The position numbers and the translations under genes were made by a program. Shown one piece after another: positions 49,985-56,926 of a DNA stretch of 62,157 nucleotides. Position 1 is the first letter of the stretch. Each line of letters opens with the position of its first letter. The notes under the pieces were generated by a model. The model worked only from the letters and a program-made list of their open reading frames with translations. It searched no databases and was not told the origin of the DNA. The stretch spans positions 1 to 62,157 of the forward strand of contig JAAYUF010000072.1 in assembly GCA_012517815.1 (NCBI GenBank). Direction: 5' to 3'. The stretch is from Clostridiales bacterium. GTDB lineage: Bacteria; Bacillota; Clostridia; Christensenellales; Aristaeellaceae.

Positions 49985-50362
49985 CTATTCAATTTCGCAA
50001 ACTTCTCCTGATACCCAGCCGACCCGATTCTCAAGCACAACCGCATGCCACCCGTTCTCAGCAGTAGCCACCCAATCATAGGTTGCGCAGTTCTGTGCGG
50101 TGACGATCAGCCCATAGTATGGCGAGGTAAAGAAGTAATTAAAGGCGGCAGTCGCGAGAACACTACCCGCAATACCATAGAAGTATCCATTTGTGAAGCG
50201 GGCGACTAAAAGAACAGAGAGTATATAGGCCACAACGATATTTGTTTCGGGAAAGCTCAACTGGCGAAAACCCCAGCCAAGGCCAGTTGCTATGGCGATA
50301 AAACTAATGGTGATCAAAATTTGGAAAGGTATGCGCTTCTTCCGCTTATCGATTTCTGCCAT
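49985..50362 (-). CDS. Chimeric protein: DUF4118-like membrane domain plus endolysin SH3b tail
   Basis: A 125-residue protein. Residues 12-85 hold three to four membrane helices typical of the KdpD DUF4118 sensor domain (N-I-V-V-A-Y-I-L-S-V-L-L-V-A-R then F-N-Y-F-F-T-S-P-Y-Y). The last 43 residues align with the end of the prophage endolysin SH3b domain at 33 of 43 positions (A-Q-N-x-x-x-Y-D-W-V-A-T-A-E-N-G-W-H). The DNA after the stop also matches the endolysin 3' region, so a duplicated endolysin end was joined to a foreign reading frame. GAGGGAG precedes ATG 50362. It may be functional or a recombination remnant. Confidence 0.7.
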   Translation of the reverse strand: MAEIDKRKKRIPFQILITISFIAIATGLGWGFRQLSFPETNIVVAYILSVLLVARFTNGYFYGIAGSVLATAAFNYFFTSPYYGLIVTAQNCATYDWVATAENGWHAVVLENRVGWVSGEVCEIE

Positions 50363-50459
50363 GTTTTCTCCCTCGTTTGGCAATCAATGTGCCGCTATGA
50401 TGATCACGTAACATCACAATGTATATCTGCGAATGGCCTATGTAGTGATTGTACTTAAT

Positions 50460-51665
50460 TCACGGGGAACGAGACAACTCATTGCCAAAACTGTCGTATA
50501 AGACACCAGCATCATCTTTTTTGACATGCCAGACCTTTTTCTCGTTCCATATCAAGTCCCCATCTCCGCCGGTACAGGCTATGGTCAGAACTTGGCTCGC
50601 TTTTATAACCGTACCCTGCAGAAATACATAAATCTCCGACCCCTTTTGCGAGAAGATCATGTACCCGGATATATCCAATTCGGTGCCGTTATTGATCAGC
50701 GTGATCGTCTGTGCATTCTTGTCTATCTCCACAATCTCAATATCCGCGCCGGGGCTTGGCGGTTGTGGGTTGGAGATTTCTATCTCACCGGATGCACTGA
50801 CGTACAGAAGCGCGCCGCGTGTGAAGTCCTCCGTCACCAAAACTCTTGCGCCGTCAAACAATGAGATCACTCTCTCGTTCGCCGAATCAGCGTCATCCAC
50901 TGTGCTTGTTGATATCACGGCGATACTTGGGGTAACGGCCGCTGCGAACGTCGGGCTTGTCGCGTCCGGATTGCCGTGATTGCCCACCTTCAAAACATCC
51001 GCCCGCACATCCGCGCCTACAGCCAGCAGAGTCCCCTCCTCGGCAAACTGCATATCTCCTGTAAACAGAAACACCCTACCGTTTACACCAAGGCGCAGCA
51101 CCAGTGAGTTGTCATTGTCGTCTTCATTATTGTATACCACAGGGCCAAGCACATCAAAAAAAGCATCGGCAGACAGGTTGATTGTATCGCCAGCCATAAG
51201 CTTGACATGATTCAATGAAAGCTCCGCGGCTAAAAGATCTATCTTGTTTTCACCATTCTTTTTATCTTCTGAGATCTCCGCGGAATAGAGTGTGCCTATT
51301 GCGTATTGCGAAGCAAGAGCTTCCATTCCGCCAATATGGTCACTGTGTGTATGCGTCAGGAAAACAGCTTCCAGTTTTTCCACTCCGCACATCGCGAGCG
51401 CGCCGAGAAGCTGCGGGACAGATGCCTTGCTCCCGGTATCGATCAGGTAGGAATTACCGTCAATCTGCACAAGCGTGGCATCGCCATAGCCAACATTGGT
51501 AAACATCACGGAAACATCATGTTGATAATCCGCTATATCGCTTACAACTGCTTCAACCACATCAGAACTGTTTTGGGATCCAGTTAAAGCGTATCCGGGC
51601 TGTATCGCGGCGGCGAGGGCGAAAACAACGCAGATTCCCAAAAGCCATAGTCGTCGCTTATTCAT
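50460..51665 (-). CDS. Secreted MBL-fold hydrolase with lamin-tail-like domain
   Basis: A 401-residue protein with a signal peptide (about residues 1-27). The MBL domain is of ComEC type (V-G-Y-G-D-A-T-L-V-Q-I-D-G, L-I-D-T-G, T-H-T-H-S-D-H-I-G-G, F-T-G-D-M-Q-F and N-H-G). The last 100 residues look like a lamin-tail fold (V-E-I-D-K-N-A-Q-T-I-T-L-I-N-N-G then L-D-I-S-G-Y). ComEC-like exported MBL proteins may degrade DNA or RNA outside the cell. It is not a structural phage gene and is probably lysogenic cargo. ATG 51665 has GGAG upstream; ATG 51689 would add eight residues. Confidence 0.8.
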   Translation of the reverse strand: MNKRRLWLLGICVVFALAAAIQPGYALTGSQNSSDVVEAVVSDIADYQHDVSVMFTNVGYGDATLVQIDGNSYLIDTGSKASVPQLLGALAMCGVEKLEAVFLTHTHSDHIGGMEALASQYAIGTLYSAEISEDKKNGENKIDLLAAELSLNHVKLMAGDTINLSADAFFDVLGPVVYNNEDDNDNSLVLRLGVNGRVFLFTGDMQFAEEGTLLAVGADVRADVLKVGNHGNPDATSPTFAAAVTPSIAVISTSTVDDADSANERVISLFDGARVLVTEDFTRGALLYVSASGEIEISNPQPPSPGADIEIVEIDKNAQTITLINNGTELDISGYMIFSQKGSEIYVFLQGTVIKASQVLTIACTGGDGDLIWNEKKVWHVKKDDAGVLYDSFGNELSRSP

Positions 51666-51815
51666 GATCCAGCGTCTCCATTCCTTCATAATTCGTAACA
51701 GAAATGAGTACTATGAGCAGGTGCCTACCAACCATATTGTATCATCAAACCGTTTAGATTGCAACTCGAAGCGGTTCTGCTCAAATATGCTGGAATGACG
51801 CGTTGCTAATTTCCC

Positions 51816-51844
51816 TTGTCGTTATGTTGCAGGGTCTGTATAAT
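51816..51844 (+). promoter_or_regulatory. Promoter of the 96-residue gene
   Basis: TTGTCG (51816-51821), a 17-base spacer and a perfect TATAAT (51839-51844). The expected transcription start is about five bases before ATG 51856. Confidence 0.75.
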
Positions 51845-51855
51845 AACTGCAGGCG

Positions 51856-52146
51856 ATGGAAATGTATGAGTTTACCCCGGAAGAAAAGCAGAGTATGCAT
51901 AGACTGATCCACCCATTTGTCGTGATCGGACGTTACCAATCGAGTGGGATTTTGCGGCGAATCGAAGAAGGGAAGTTAACCCAACGAGATCTTGGGAGCA
52001 TCCAGAAAAAGTTGACTGTAGCAACATTCAGCCTTAACAGTGCTATGCCAACATACAAGAATGAGTTCCTAACACGTCTGGAGATCGCAAAGCACGTGGC
52101 CATAGTCGACAACGCGCTGTCGCGTTACCATTTGATTGACTGGTAA
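51856..52146 (+). CDS. Hypothetical small prophage protein, likely leaderless
   Basis: A 96-residue soluble helical protein (F-T-P-E-E-K-Q-S-M-H-R-L-I then L-R-R-I-E-E-G-K-L-T-Q-R-D-L). I do not recognise it. It is one of three plus-strand genes in the prophage, placed between the secreted hydrolase and the endolysin. The promoter -10 box ends 11 bases before the ATG, so the mRNA would have at most a few untranslated bases; ATG 51862 gives a slightly longer leader. It might be a lysogeny gene expressed in the prophage state. Its end abuts the endolysin terminator. Confidence 0.65.
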   Translation: MEMYEFTPEEKQSMHRLIHPFVVIGRYQSSGILRRIEEGKLTQRDLGSIQKKLTVATFSLNSAMPTYKNEFLTRLEIAKHVAIVDNALSRYHLIDW

Positions 52147-52147
52147 T

Positions 52148-52175
52148 AAAAAAGGCTGACACCGAAGTATCAGCC
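52148..52175 (-). terminator. Terminator of the endolysin gene
   Basis: On the minus strand GGCTGA-x-AC-TTCG-GT-x-TCAGCC, with a UUCG-type tetraloop, followed by six T residues. It ends the lysis/tail transcript. Confidence 0.85.
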
Positions 52176-52184
52176 GTAGATAAA

Positions 52185-53111
52185 TTATTCGATTTGTCCG
52201 AATTCTCCGGACACCCATCCGACTTGATTCTCGAGCGCAACCGCATGCCATCCGTTCTCGGCGGTTGCCACCCAGTCATAGGACGTGCCGTTCTGCGCGG
52301 TGGTGATCAGGCTGTACTGTTCGCTGTTCCCAGCGCGGATATCCACACCATCCCCGGAAGCGGTGATGATGACCCTTTTCATTTCGGGCGTTGCATCATC
52401 CTCGATTTCTTCCGTCTTGACATCGTCCAGTACCGCCTGCGTAATCGGGCCACAGATGCCGTCAGCCACTAATCCTTTGTCCGTTTGAAACGCCATGACG
52501 GCGGCCGTGGTTTCCGCGCCGTAGCTACCATCCGCGCCGTATTTTGGTAACCCATAACCGAGTGCCAACAGTTTTGTTTGCAGCACTCGTACATCTTCGC
52601 CCTTATCCCCTTTACGCAGGGTAGCCACGACCGTTTCACTTCCTTCGTTTGTATAGTCCACACCAGTAAGCTCGCCCCATTCATCCCAGTGGGAGAGCTT
52701 GCTGGTAACGACGCCATACGCAGTGCCCTTCGCTTCAATGACGGTATCATTGCCGATGAACAGCCCCACATGATGCCGGGAGCCGGCGCTGTTTACCAGG
52801 AAGACCGCAGTGCCTGGACGGATCGTTATACCGCTTTGCAGTGTTCCCTTACTGGTACAGTATTTGTTCCACATGGTATTGCTGCCGTGGTACATGTACC
52901 CGCCGAGTTCCTTGAAAGCCCAGGAAAAAAGGCCGCTGCAGTCAGCGACCCTTTTCCCGATCCACCGTGAACCGTACTTGACAGTCATAGAACGAGTAGC
53001 GGCATCCTGCTTGGCCTGCGTCCAAGTCTGTCCGGTACCACCCCAGATATAACCCCATTTCTGATCCAGCGCATACTGGAATTTCGCAATCAGCGCTTGT
53101 GCGGTAATCAA
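52185..53111 (-). CDS. Prophage endolysin (NlpC/P60, PG-binding, SH3b)
   Basis: A 308-residue cell-wall hydrolase. The NlpC/P60 catalytic Cys is in V-A-D-C-S-G-L-F-S-W, with His in R-H-H-V-G-L-F-I-G. A peptidoglycan-binding domain follows (L-Q-T-K-L-L-A-L-G-Y then G-A-E-T-T-A-A-V-M-A-F-Q). An SH3b-like domain closes the protein (V-D-I-R-A-G-N-S-E-Q-Y). The start overlaps the LysM gene by four bases. Its 3' end exists in a second, diverged copy at about 49.95-50.11 kb. Confidence 0.92.
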   Translation of the reverse strand: MITAQALIAKFQYALDQKWGYIWGGTGQTWTQAKQDAATRSMTVKYGSRWIGKRVADCSGLFSWAFKELGGYMYHGSNTMWNKYCTSKGTLQSGITIRPGTAVFLVNSAGSRHHVGLFIGNDTVIEAKGTAYGVVTSKLSHWDEWGELTGVDYTNEGSETVVATLRKGDKGEDVRVLQTKLLALGYGLPKYGADGSYGAETTAAVMAFQTDKGLVADGICGPITQAVLDDVKTEEIEDDATPEMKRVIITASGDGVDIRAGNSEQYSLITTAQNGTSYDWVATAENGWHAVALENQVGWVSGEFGQIE

Positions 53112-53377
53112 CCGTTCTCACCGTCCCCGGAATCGACGGATTTCTCCTCCCGTCCATGCTGCTGTGCCAAAATCTCCTGATCCGCACCAACTGCTTTGCG
53201 GCTATCCGTTGGGATCCGAATCCTTTGTCCGGGCAGCAGAATATCGGTCGTCATGCCGTTGAGCGCTTTGATTTCCGGGTACCGGTCGCCGCTACTGAGC
53301 AACTTCTGAGCAATGGAGAACAGGCAATCGCCTTGCATGACCCGGTATAGGGCACTGTCCTTTTGTTTCTTAGTCAT
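53108..53377 (-). CDS. Small LysM protein of the lysis module
   Basis: An 89-residue protein made of one LysM domain (Y-R-V-M-Q-G-D-C-L-F-S-I-A-Q, then N-G-M-T-T-D-I-L-L-P-G-Q-R-I-R-I) and a charged tail. It has no signal peptide. ATG 53377 overlaps the holin stop by eight bases and follows GAGGA. It may help the endolysin bind the wall or be a virion wall-binding part. Confidence 0.8.
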   Translation of the reverse strand: MTKKQKDSALYRVMQGDCLFSIAQKLLSSGDRYPEIKALNGMTTDILLPGQRIRIPTDSRKAVGADQEILAQQHGREEKSVDSGDGENG

Positions 53378-53720
53378 TCGCGTTATCCTCGTTAGAAGAA
53401 GAATCGCTGGTTGCGGCGGTATCATCAGTCGTTTTCGCCAGCTGTTTGACCACCTGGTTGGTGCCTACCGCAGTCAGGCCGGAAGCAGCGCCAATAGCAA
53501 GCGCCACCAGCAGATTGGTCTGCGTGATGGATTCGGGCACCGCAAAGTACATCACGGCGGCAGTGACAATACCCAACGCCAGCGCAATTAGGGGATAGAA
53601 GTGGCTGAGACGCTCGGAAAGGGTCGTGTACGGCGCAATGGTGGTCTTGACCAGGTCGATGATCACGTATACGACTGTCACAATGACGGGAATGGAAACG
53701 CTGTTGAGATAATCGGTCAT
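53370..53720 (-). CDS. Phage holin
   Basis: A 116-residue membrane protein with three predicted helices (about 10-27, 42-60, 67-85) and an acidic hydrophilic tail (D-D-T-A-A-T-S-D-S-S-S-N-E-D). Size, layout and position before the endolysin fit a holin. ATG 53720 is used; an in-frame GTG at 53729 is an alternative. Confidence 0.75.
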   Translation of the reverse strand: MTDYLNSVSIPVIVTVVYVIIDLVKTTIAPYTTLSERLSHFYPLIALALGIVTAAVMYFAVPESITQTNLLVALAIGAASGLTAVGTNQVVKQLAKTTDDTAATSDSSSNEDNAND

Positions 53721-53831
53721 GAAAATCACACTTTCTGCCTCTGGATGAGGCGGTTCGTTTAGGAAAAAACACGGATTGTCGTGGCGCAGGGTATGAAAAA
53801 ACCGGGGCGGATGAACCGTTGCCCGGCGTTT

Positions 53832-54128
53832 TCACTTGTTGGCGTTTTGCTCCAGCAGATAGTCGTACAGCTCCCGGTTGACTTTATCGTAGTCCTCGAG
53901 CGCTGCGTGCAGTTCGCCGTTGGTACGCCCGTCGCGGATCGCGATGGCGTTGGCCATGGTCAGCTTGCCGATCACGCTCACGCTTTTTAAGATCAGGATG
54001 TTTTCCCGCCTGGCGGTTTCATCCTTTTTCTTTTCGCCTTCTTCCCTGTGGCGGAAAAACCGCTGCATGAAAAAGAGCGTTACGCCGCTTAACACGGACG
54101 CGCAGACGCTGATGACGGTTGCGGTCAT
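53832..54128 (-). CDS. Small membrane protein with coiled coil, lysis module
   Basis: A 98-residue protein with one N-terminal helix (residues 3-22), then a highly charged helical region (F-R-H-R-E-E-G-E-K-K-K-D-E). GGGAGGG precedes ATG 54128. Such proteins sit next to holins in many clostridial phages and may be a second holin or spanin-like helper. Function not proven. Confidence 0.7.
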   Translation of the reverse strand: MTATVISVCASVLSGVTLFFMQRFFRHREEGEKKKDETARRENILILKSVSVIGKLTMANAIAIRDGRTNGELHAALEDYDKVNRELYDYLLEQNANK

Positions 54129-54185
54129 GAAATCCCTCCCTTCCGGCCCGGGGTTGCGGCGGGCCAAATCGTTTGTCGAGGATTG

Positions 54186-54218
54186 CCCGCCGTGAGAAGA
54201 AAAAAGGCTCACGGCGGG
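54186..54218. terminator. Strong hairpin between tail and lysis genes
   Basis: An 11-bp perfect stem CCCGCCGTGAG/CTCACGGCGGG with an A-rich (minus strand T-rich) loop. No T-run follows the stem, so it may be an RNA-processing or stabilising structure rather than a full terminator. Confidence 0.5.
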
Positions 54219-54297
54219 ATCTATTAAAAGCGCTGCCCGGGTAAGGAATCCGCGGGCAACGCGGATGTTAAACTCGGTGTACGCATTAGAATTTGGT

Positions 54298-56139
54298 TTA
54301 CACCAGGTTCCAGAAGGACGGATCCTCCGAACCGAGACCATCCAGGGCCAGCCCGCCGATGCCCAGCCCGTACACCACATGATTGTACAGCTCCTGCAAA
54401 TCCAGCGAGGTGCGGAAGACAAGGTATGCACATCCGCGGCTGTCGCCAAGGCAGGCCATCACCAGTTCGGCACCGGTATCCACCGGGGTGACGGTAAGTG
54501 GAGCATTCGAGCCACAGACAATTCCTTCGACGGTACCTTGTGACAGGCATTCCAGCTGTCCTTCCAAAACAACGGACCGGCTGTCCGGCTCTTCGCTGAG
54601 GCTGCTGAGCGTGAAAACGGAGCCATTCCACGCGGCTCCGGTTCTGTTCACCCTGCCGAGCAAATAGCTCTGTCCACTCAAATCCATCCTGATACATTCA
54701 TGCGCGTCATACCTGTAGGCATCGCCGATCACAAATTCGGAAACCAACACAGTGTAATCCGATACGATGCCGACATTCCCGGAGGTTGCGGAAACCGTCT
54801 GCGTGATTACTGGTCGCCCGCCGTAGTAAACCGTAACCGTCGTGCCGCGCTTGCGCAGTTCCAGTATAAATAGGTGGGGCGCTGTATAGGGATCGTCCGT
54901 CCTTTCCAGAGGCACATCGAAGGTGGTCAACAGATACTGCGCGTTAAGATAAGGGCCTTGATAGATTTCGATACGCTTATAGGGATCATTGTAGACCACA
55001 TAGAGCGTGCCACAGCGGATGCCGGTTTTGCCAAAATTACTGGTACGGTCAGCAGGTTCCAGGAAAACCAGGCGCGCATAGAAATTGCTAAAGGAAGCGC
55101 CGCTGTAGAGCAGTTCTCCCTTTCCTGCCAGATAATGAAGGCTTGATTCACCGTCTGGGTCATTCTCCGTGCCGTACTCACCATCGTCCGCATTGTAGTT
55201 TCCCAGCGTGCTGTAGTCGGAGAAGCTATCATACCAATAAGCCACAGGCGTTGGCGGATACCGACGCATAATGATCAGGAGATGAAACGCTGTTGGCGTG
55301 AGATCATTCCCATCCCTATCCACCAGGGCGTGTAGGCGGAGCGTTGCAGATCCCGATGCGTAGTCATACACATGCGGCAGCAGAACCGTCCGGTATTCCG
55401 CCGTGTCCAGATGGCCCGCAAAGGCAGCACAGGGCTGACCATCGGCGCAGGATACAGTGCCCAGCAGAAACCCTGCTGCTGTTGAAAAGGGTACATCGGA
55501 TGCTCCAGTCGCCGTGTACATTCTCCCCGCACCCAGCAACCCAAGCAAGACTGTCCCCGGCGAATACCACGCCGTTGCCTCGCGGAGAACAGCTTCGATC
55601 TGCTCCATTTTGCCATCTGCGTGATACAGAAGGCTGACCGTGTTACAATAACCGGCAAACAAGGCACGATCCACCCAAGAGCACTCGCTTTCCAGTGTGG
55701 CTGGTAGCGTTAGGTTGAAATGCCCCGCTGTATAGGCATGCTTATATTGGAGAAACAGGTCGGTAAAAAGGTCGCATACAGCCAGCCGGTGGGTGGAATC
55801 AGAAGCGCTGGTTATGCGGATATCCAGTCCCTTGAACAGTGGATAAAGGCTGCGTAACGAACGCACATCCGATAGCAGCGTATCCTTTGCGCCATTGGTG
55901 TTATCTCGCACGGCTACAAACGCAGCCTCATCGGTATTGCTGACCGACAGCAGCCAGCGGGTATCCGTTCGCGCCGAAATAATGGGTTGGATCGCATCAA
56001 GATCAAGATTGTACAGGCTGATATGCCCCGACGCATCGAAGGCCAGGCAGCGAACCGCAATCATCGCGGGCAGGGCTTGCGCGGAGGAAAGCCACTCAAT
56101 TAGTCCTGTAGAGATTGTGTTGATCCACGCCATGGTCAT
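54298..56139 (-). CDS. Prophage tail protein, large
   Basis: A 613-residue protein downstream of the baseplate genes. The middle contains a beta-sandwich region like a LamG or carbohydrate-binding fold (W-Y-D-S-F-S-D-Y-S-T-L-G-N-Y, then G-N-V-G-I-V-S-D-Y-T-V-L-V-S-E-F). The N-terminus (W-I-N-T-I-S-T-G-L-I-E-W) looks like an assembly region. It may be a receptor-binding or fibre protein. The start overlaps the previous gene by four bases. Confidence 0.7.
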   Translation of the reverse strand: MTMAWINTISTGLIEWLSSAQALPAMIAVRCLAFDASGHISLYNLDLDAIQPIISARTDTRWLLSVSNTDEAAFVAVRDNTNGAKDTLLSDVRSLRSLYPLFKGLDIRITSASDSTHRLAVCDLFTDLFLQYKHAYTAGHFNLTLPATLESECSWVDRALFAGYCNTVSLLYHADGKMEQIEAVLREATAWYSPGTVLLGLLGAGRMYTATGASDVPFSTAAGFLLGTVSCADGQPCAAFAGHLDTAEYRTVLLPHVYDYASGSATLRLHALVDRDGNDLTPTAFHLLIIMRRYPPTPVAYWYDSFSDYSTLGNYNADDGEYGTENDPDGESSLHYLAGKGELLYSGASFSNFYARLVFLEPADRTSNFGKTGIRCGTLYVVYNDPYKRIEIYQGPYLNAQYLLTTFDVPLERTDDPYTAPHLFILELRKRGTTVTVYYGGRPVITQTVSATSGNVGIVSDYTVLVSEFVIGDAYRYDAHECIRMDLSGQSYLLGRVNRTGAAWNGSVFTLSSLSEEPDSRSVVLEGQLECLSQGTVEGIVCGSNAPLTVTPVDTGAELVMACLGDSRGCAYLVFRTSLDLQELYNHVVYGLGIGGLALDGLGSEDPSFWNLV

Positions 56140-56684
56140 GCGCCGGCACCTCCGTTTCGCTCCTGATAATCAAAAAGGAGCCGCATGGCTCCATCCGATT
56201 GGATATTATGCCTTGAAATACCGTCCTGCGCGAAGGGGAAGAATCCGTTCTTTTCTACTGCCGTGCCGTTTTTAAGCACCGTATAGTCGCTGGAATTGAC
56301 TATCAGGATATCGCCGGGTGCTACATTGCCAACCGACAACCGTTGTCCGCCGTTACCCTGGGAGATATGGATATCAGCGCAGGCTTCCAGCGCTACCATT
56401 TGCACATTCAGCCCACAGGCGGTTGTGCCAGCATTCAGCAAAACCAGCGTCTCGGCGCCGTGAATGACCGCGTTTACCCGGCGACGGTTGGCTGTGTTGA
56501 CCAACATCTCAGCCGTACCCGGTGCATAACCCGTAGCGTTTGAGCCTTCCTGAAAGACCATATCCGTGATGGAGAAACCACCCGTGGTGTTATACAGCCG
56601 AAATCCTACAGATACTTGGCTTACTTTCTTGGCTGTACCTGCCTGCGGATTGTCCACCAGAACCGAAAAAGCCTTGAAAGGCAC
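56136..56684 (-). CDS. Prophage minor structural protein
   Basis: A 182-residue protein starting with GTG and GAGGTGA upstream. Residues 38-60 (F-S-I-T-D-M-V-F-Q-E-G-S-N-A-T-G-Y) match the next upstream gene (L-Y-L-T-D-L-M-L-Q-S-G-S-I-A-T-G-W), so the two share a module. It is beta-rich and likely part of the tail tip. Confidence 0.65.
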   Translation of the reverse strand: MPFKAFSVLVDNPQAGTAKKVSQVSVGFRLYNTTGGFSITDMVFQEGSNATGYAPGTAEMLVNTANRRRVNAVIHGAETLVLLNAGTTACGLNVQMVALEACADIHISQGNGGQRLSVGNVAPGDILIVNSSDYTVLKNGTAVEKNGFFPFAQDGISRHNIQSDGAMRLLFDYQERNGGAGA

Positions 56685-56695
56685 GTTTCGTCACC

Positions 56696-56926
56696 TCATC
56701 CATCCTGCGTAAAGGGGATCTCGCTCACATGCCCGACCCAGCCCGTAGCGATGGAACCCGACTGGAGCATCAGGTCGGTAAGATACAGATCGCCAGTGGC
56801 GTTCGTCATGGTAACCCTGACCCGTATCGACTTCACATTCCGGCTGGTATCGGAACCGGGCGCTTGTACTGTCGGCGCGATCTTTTGGACCACGTTCGTA
56901 TAGTAAACCACAGCCACCGCCTCCAT
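56696..56926 (-). CDS. Small prophage structural protein
   Basis: A 76-residue protein whose ATG overlaps the stop of the large tail protein. The second half carries the same T-D-x-x-x-Q-x-G-S-x-A-T-G module as its neighbour. Function unknown; probably tail tip. Confidence 0.6.
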   Translation of the reverse strand: MEAVAVVYYTNVVQKIAPTVQAPGSDTSRNVKSIRVRVTMTNATGDLYLTDLMLQSGSIATGWVGHVSEIPFTQDG

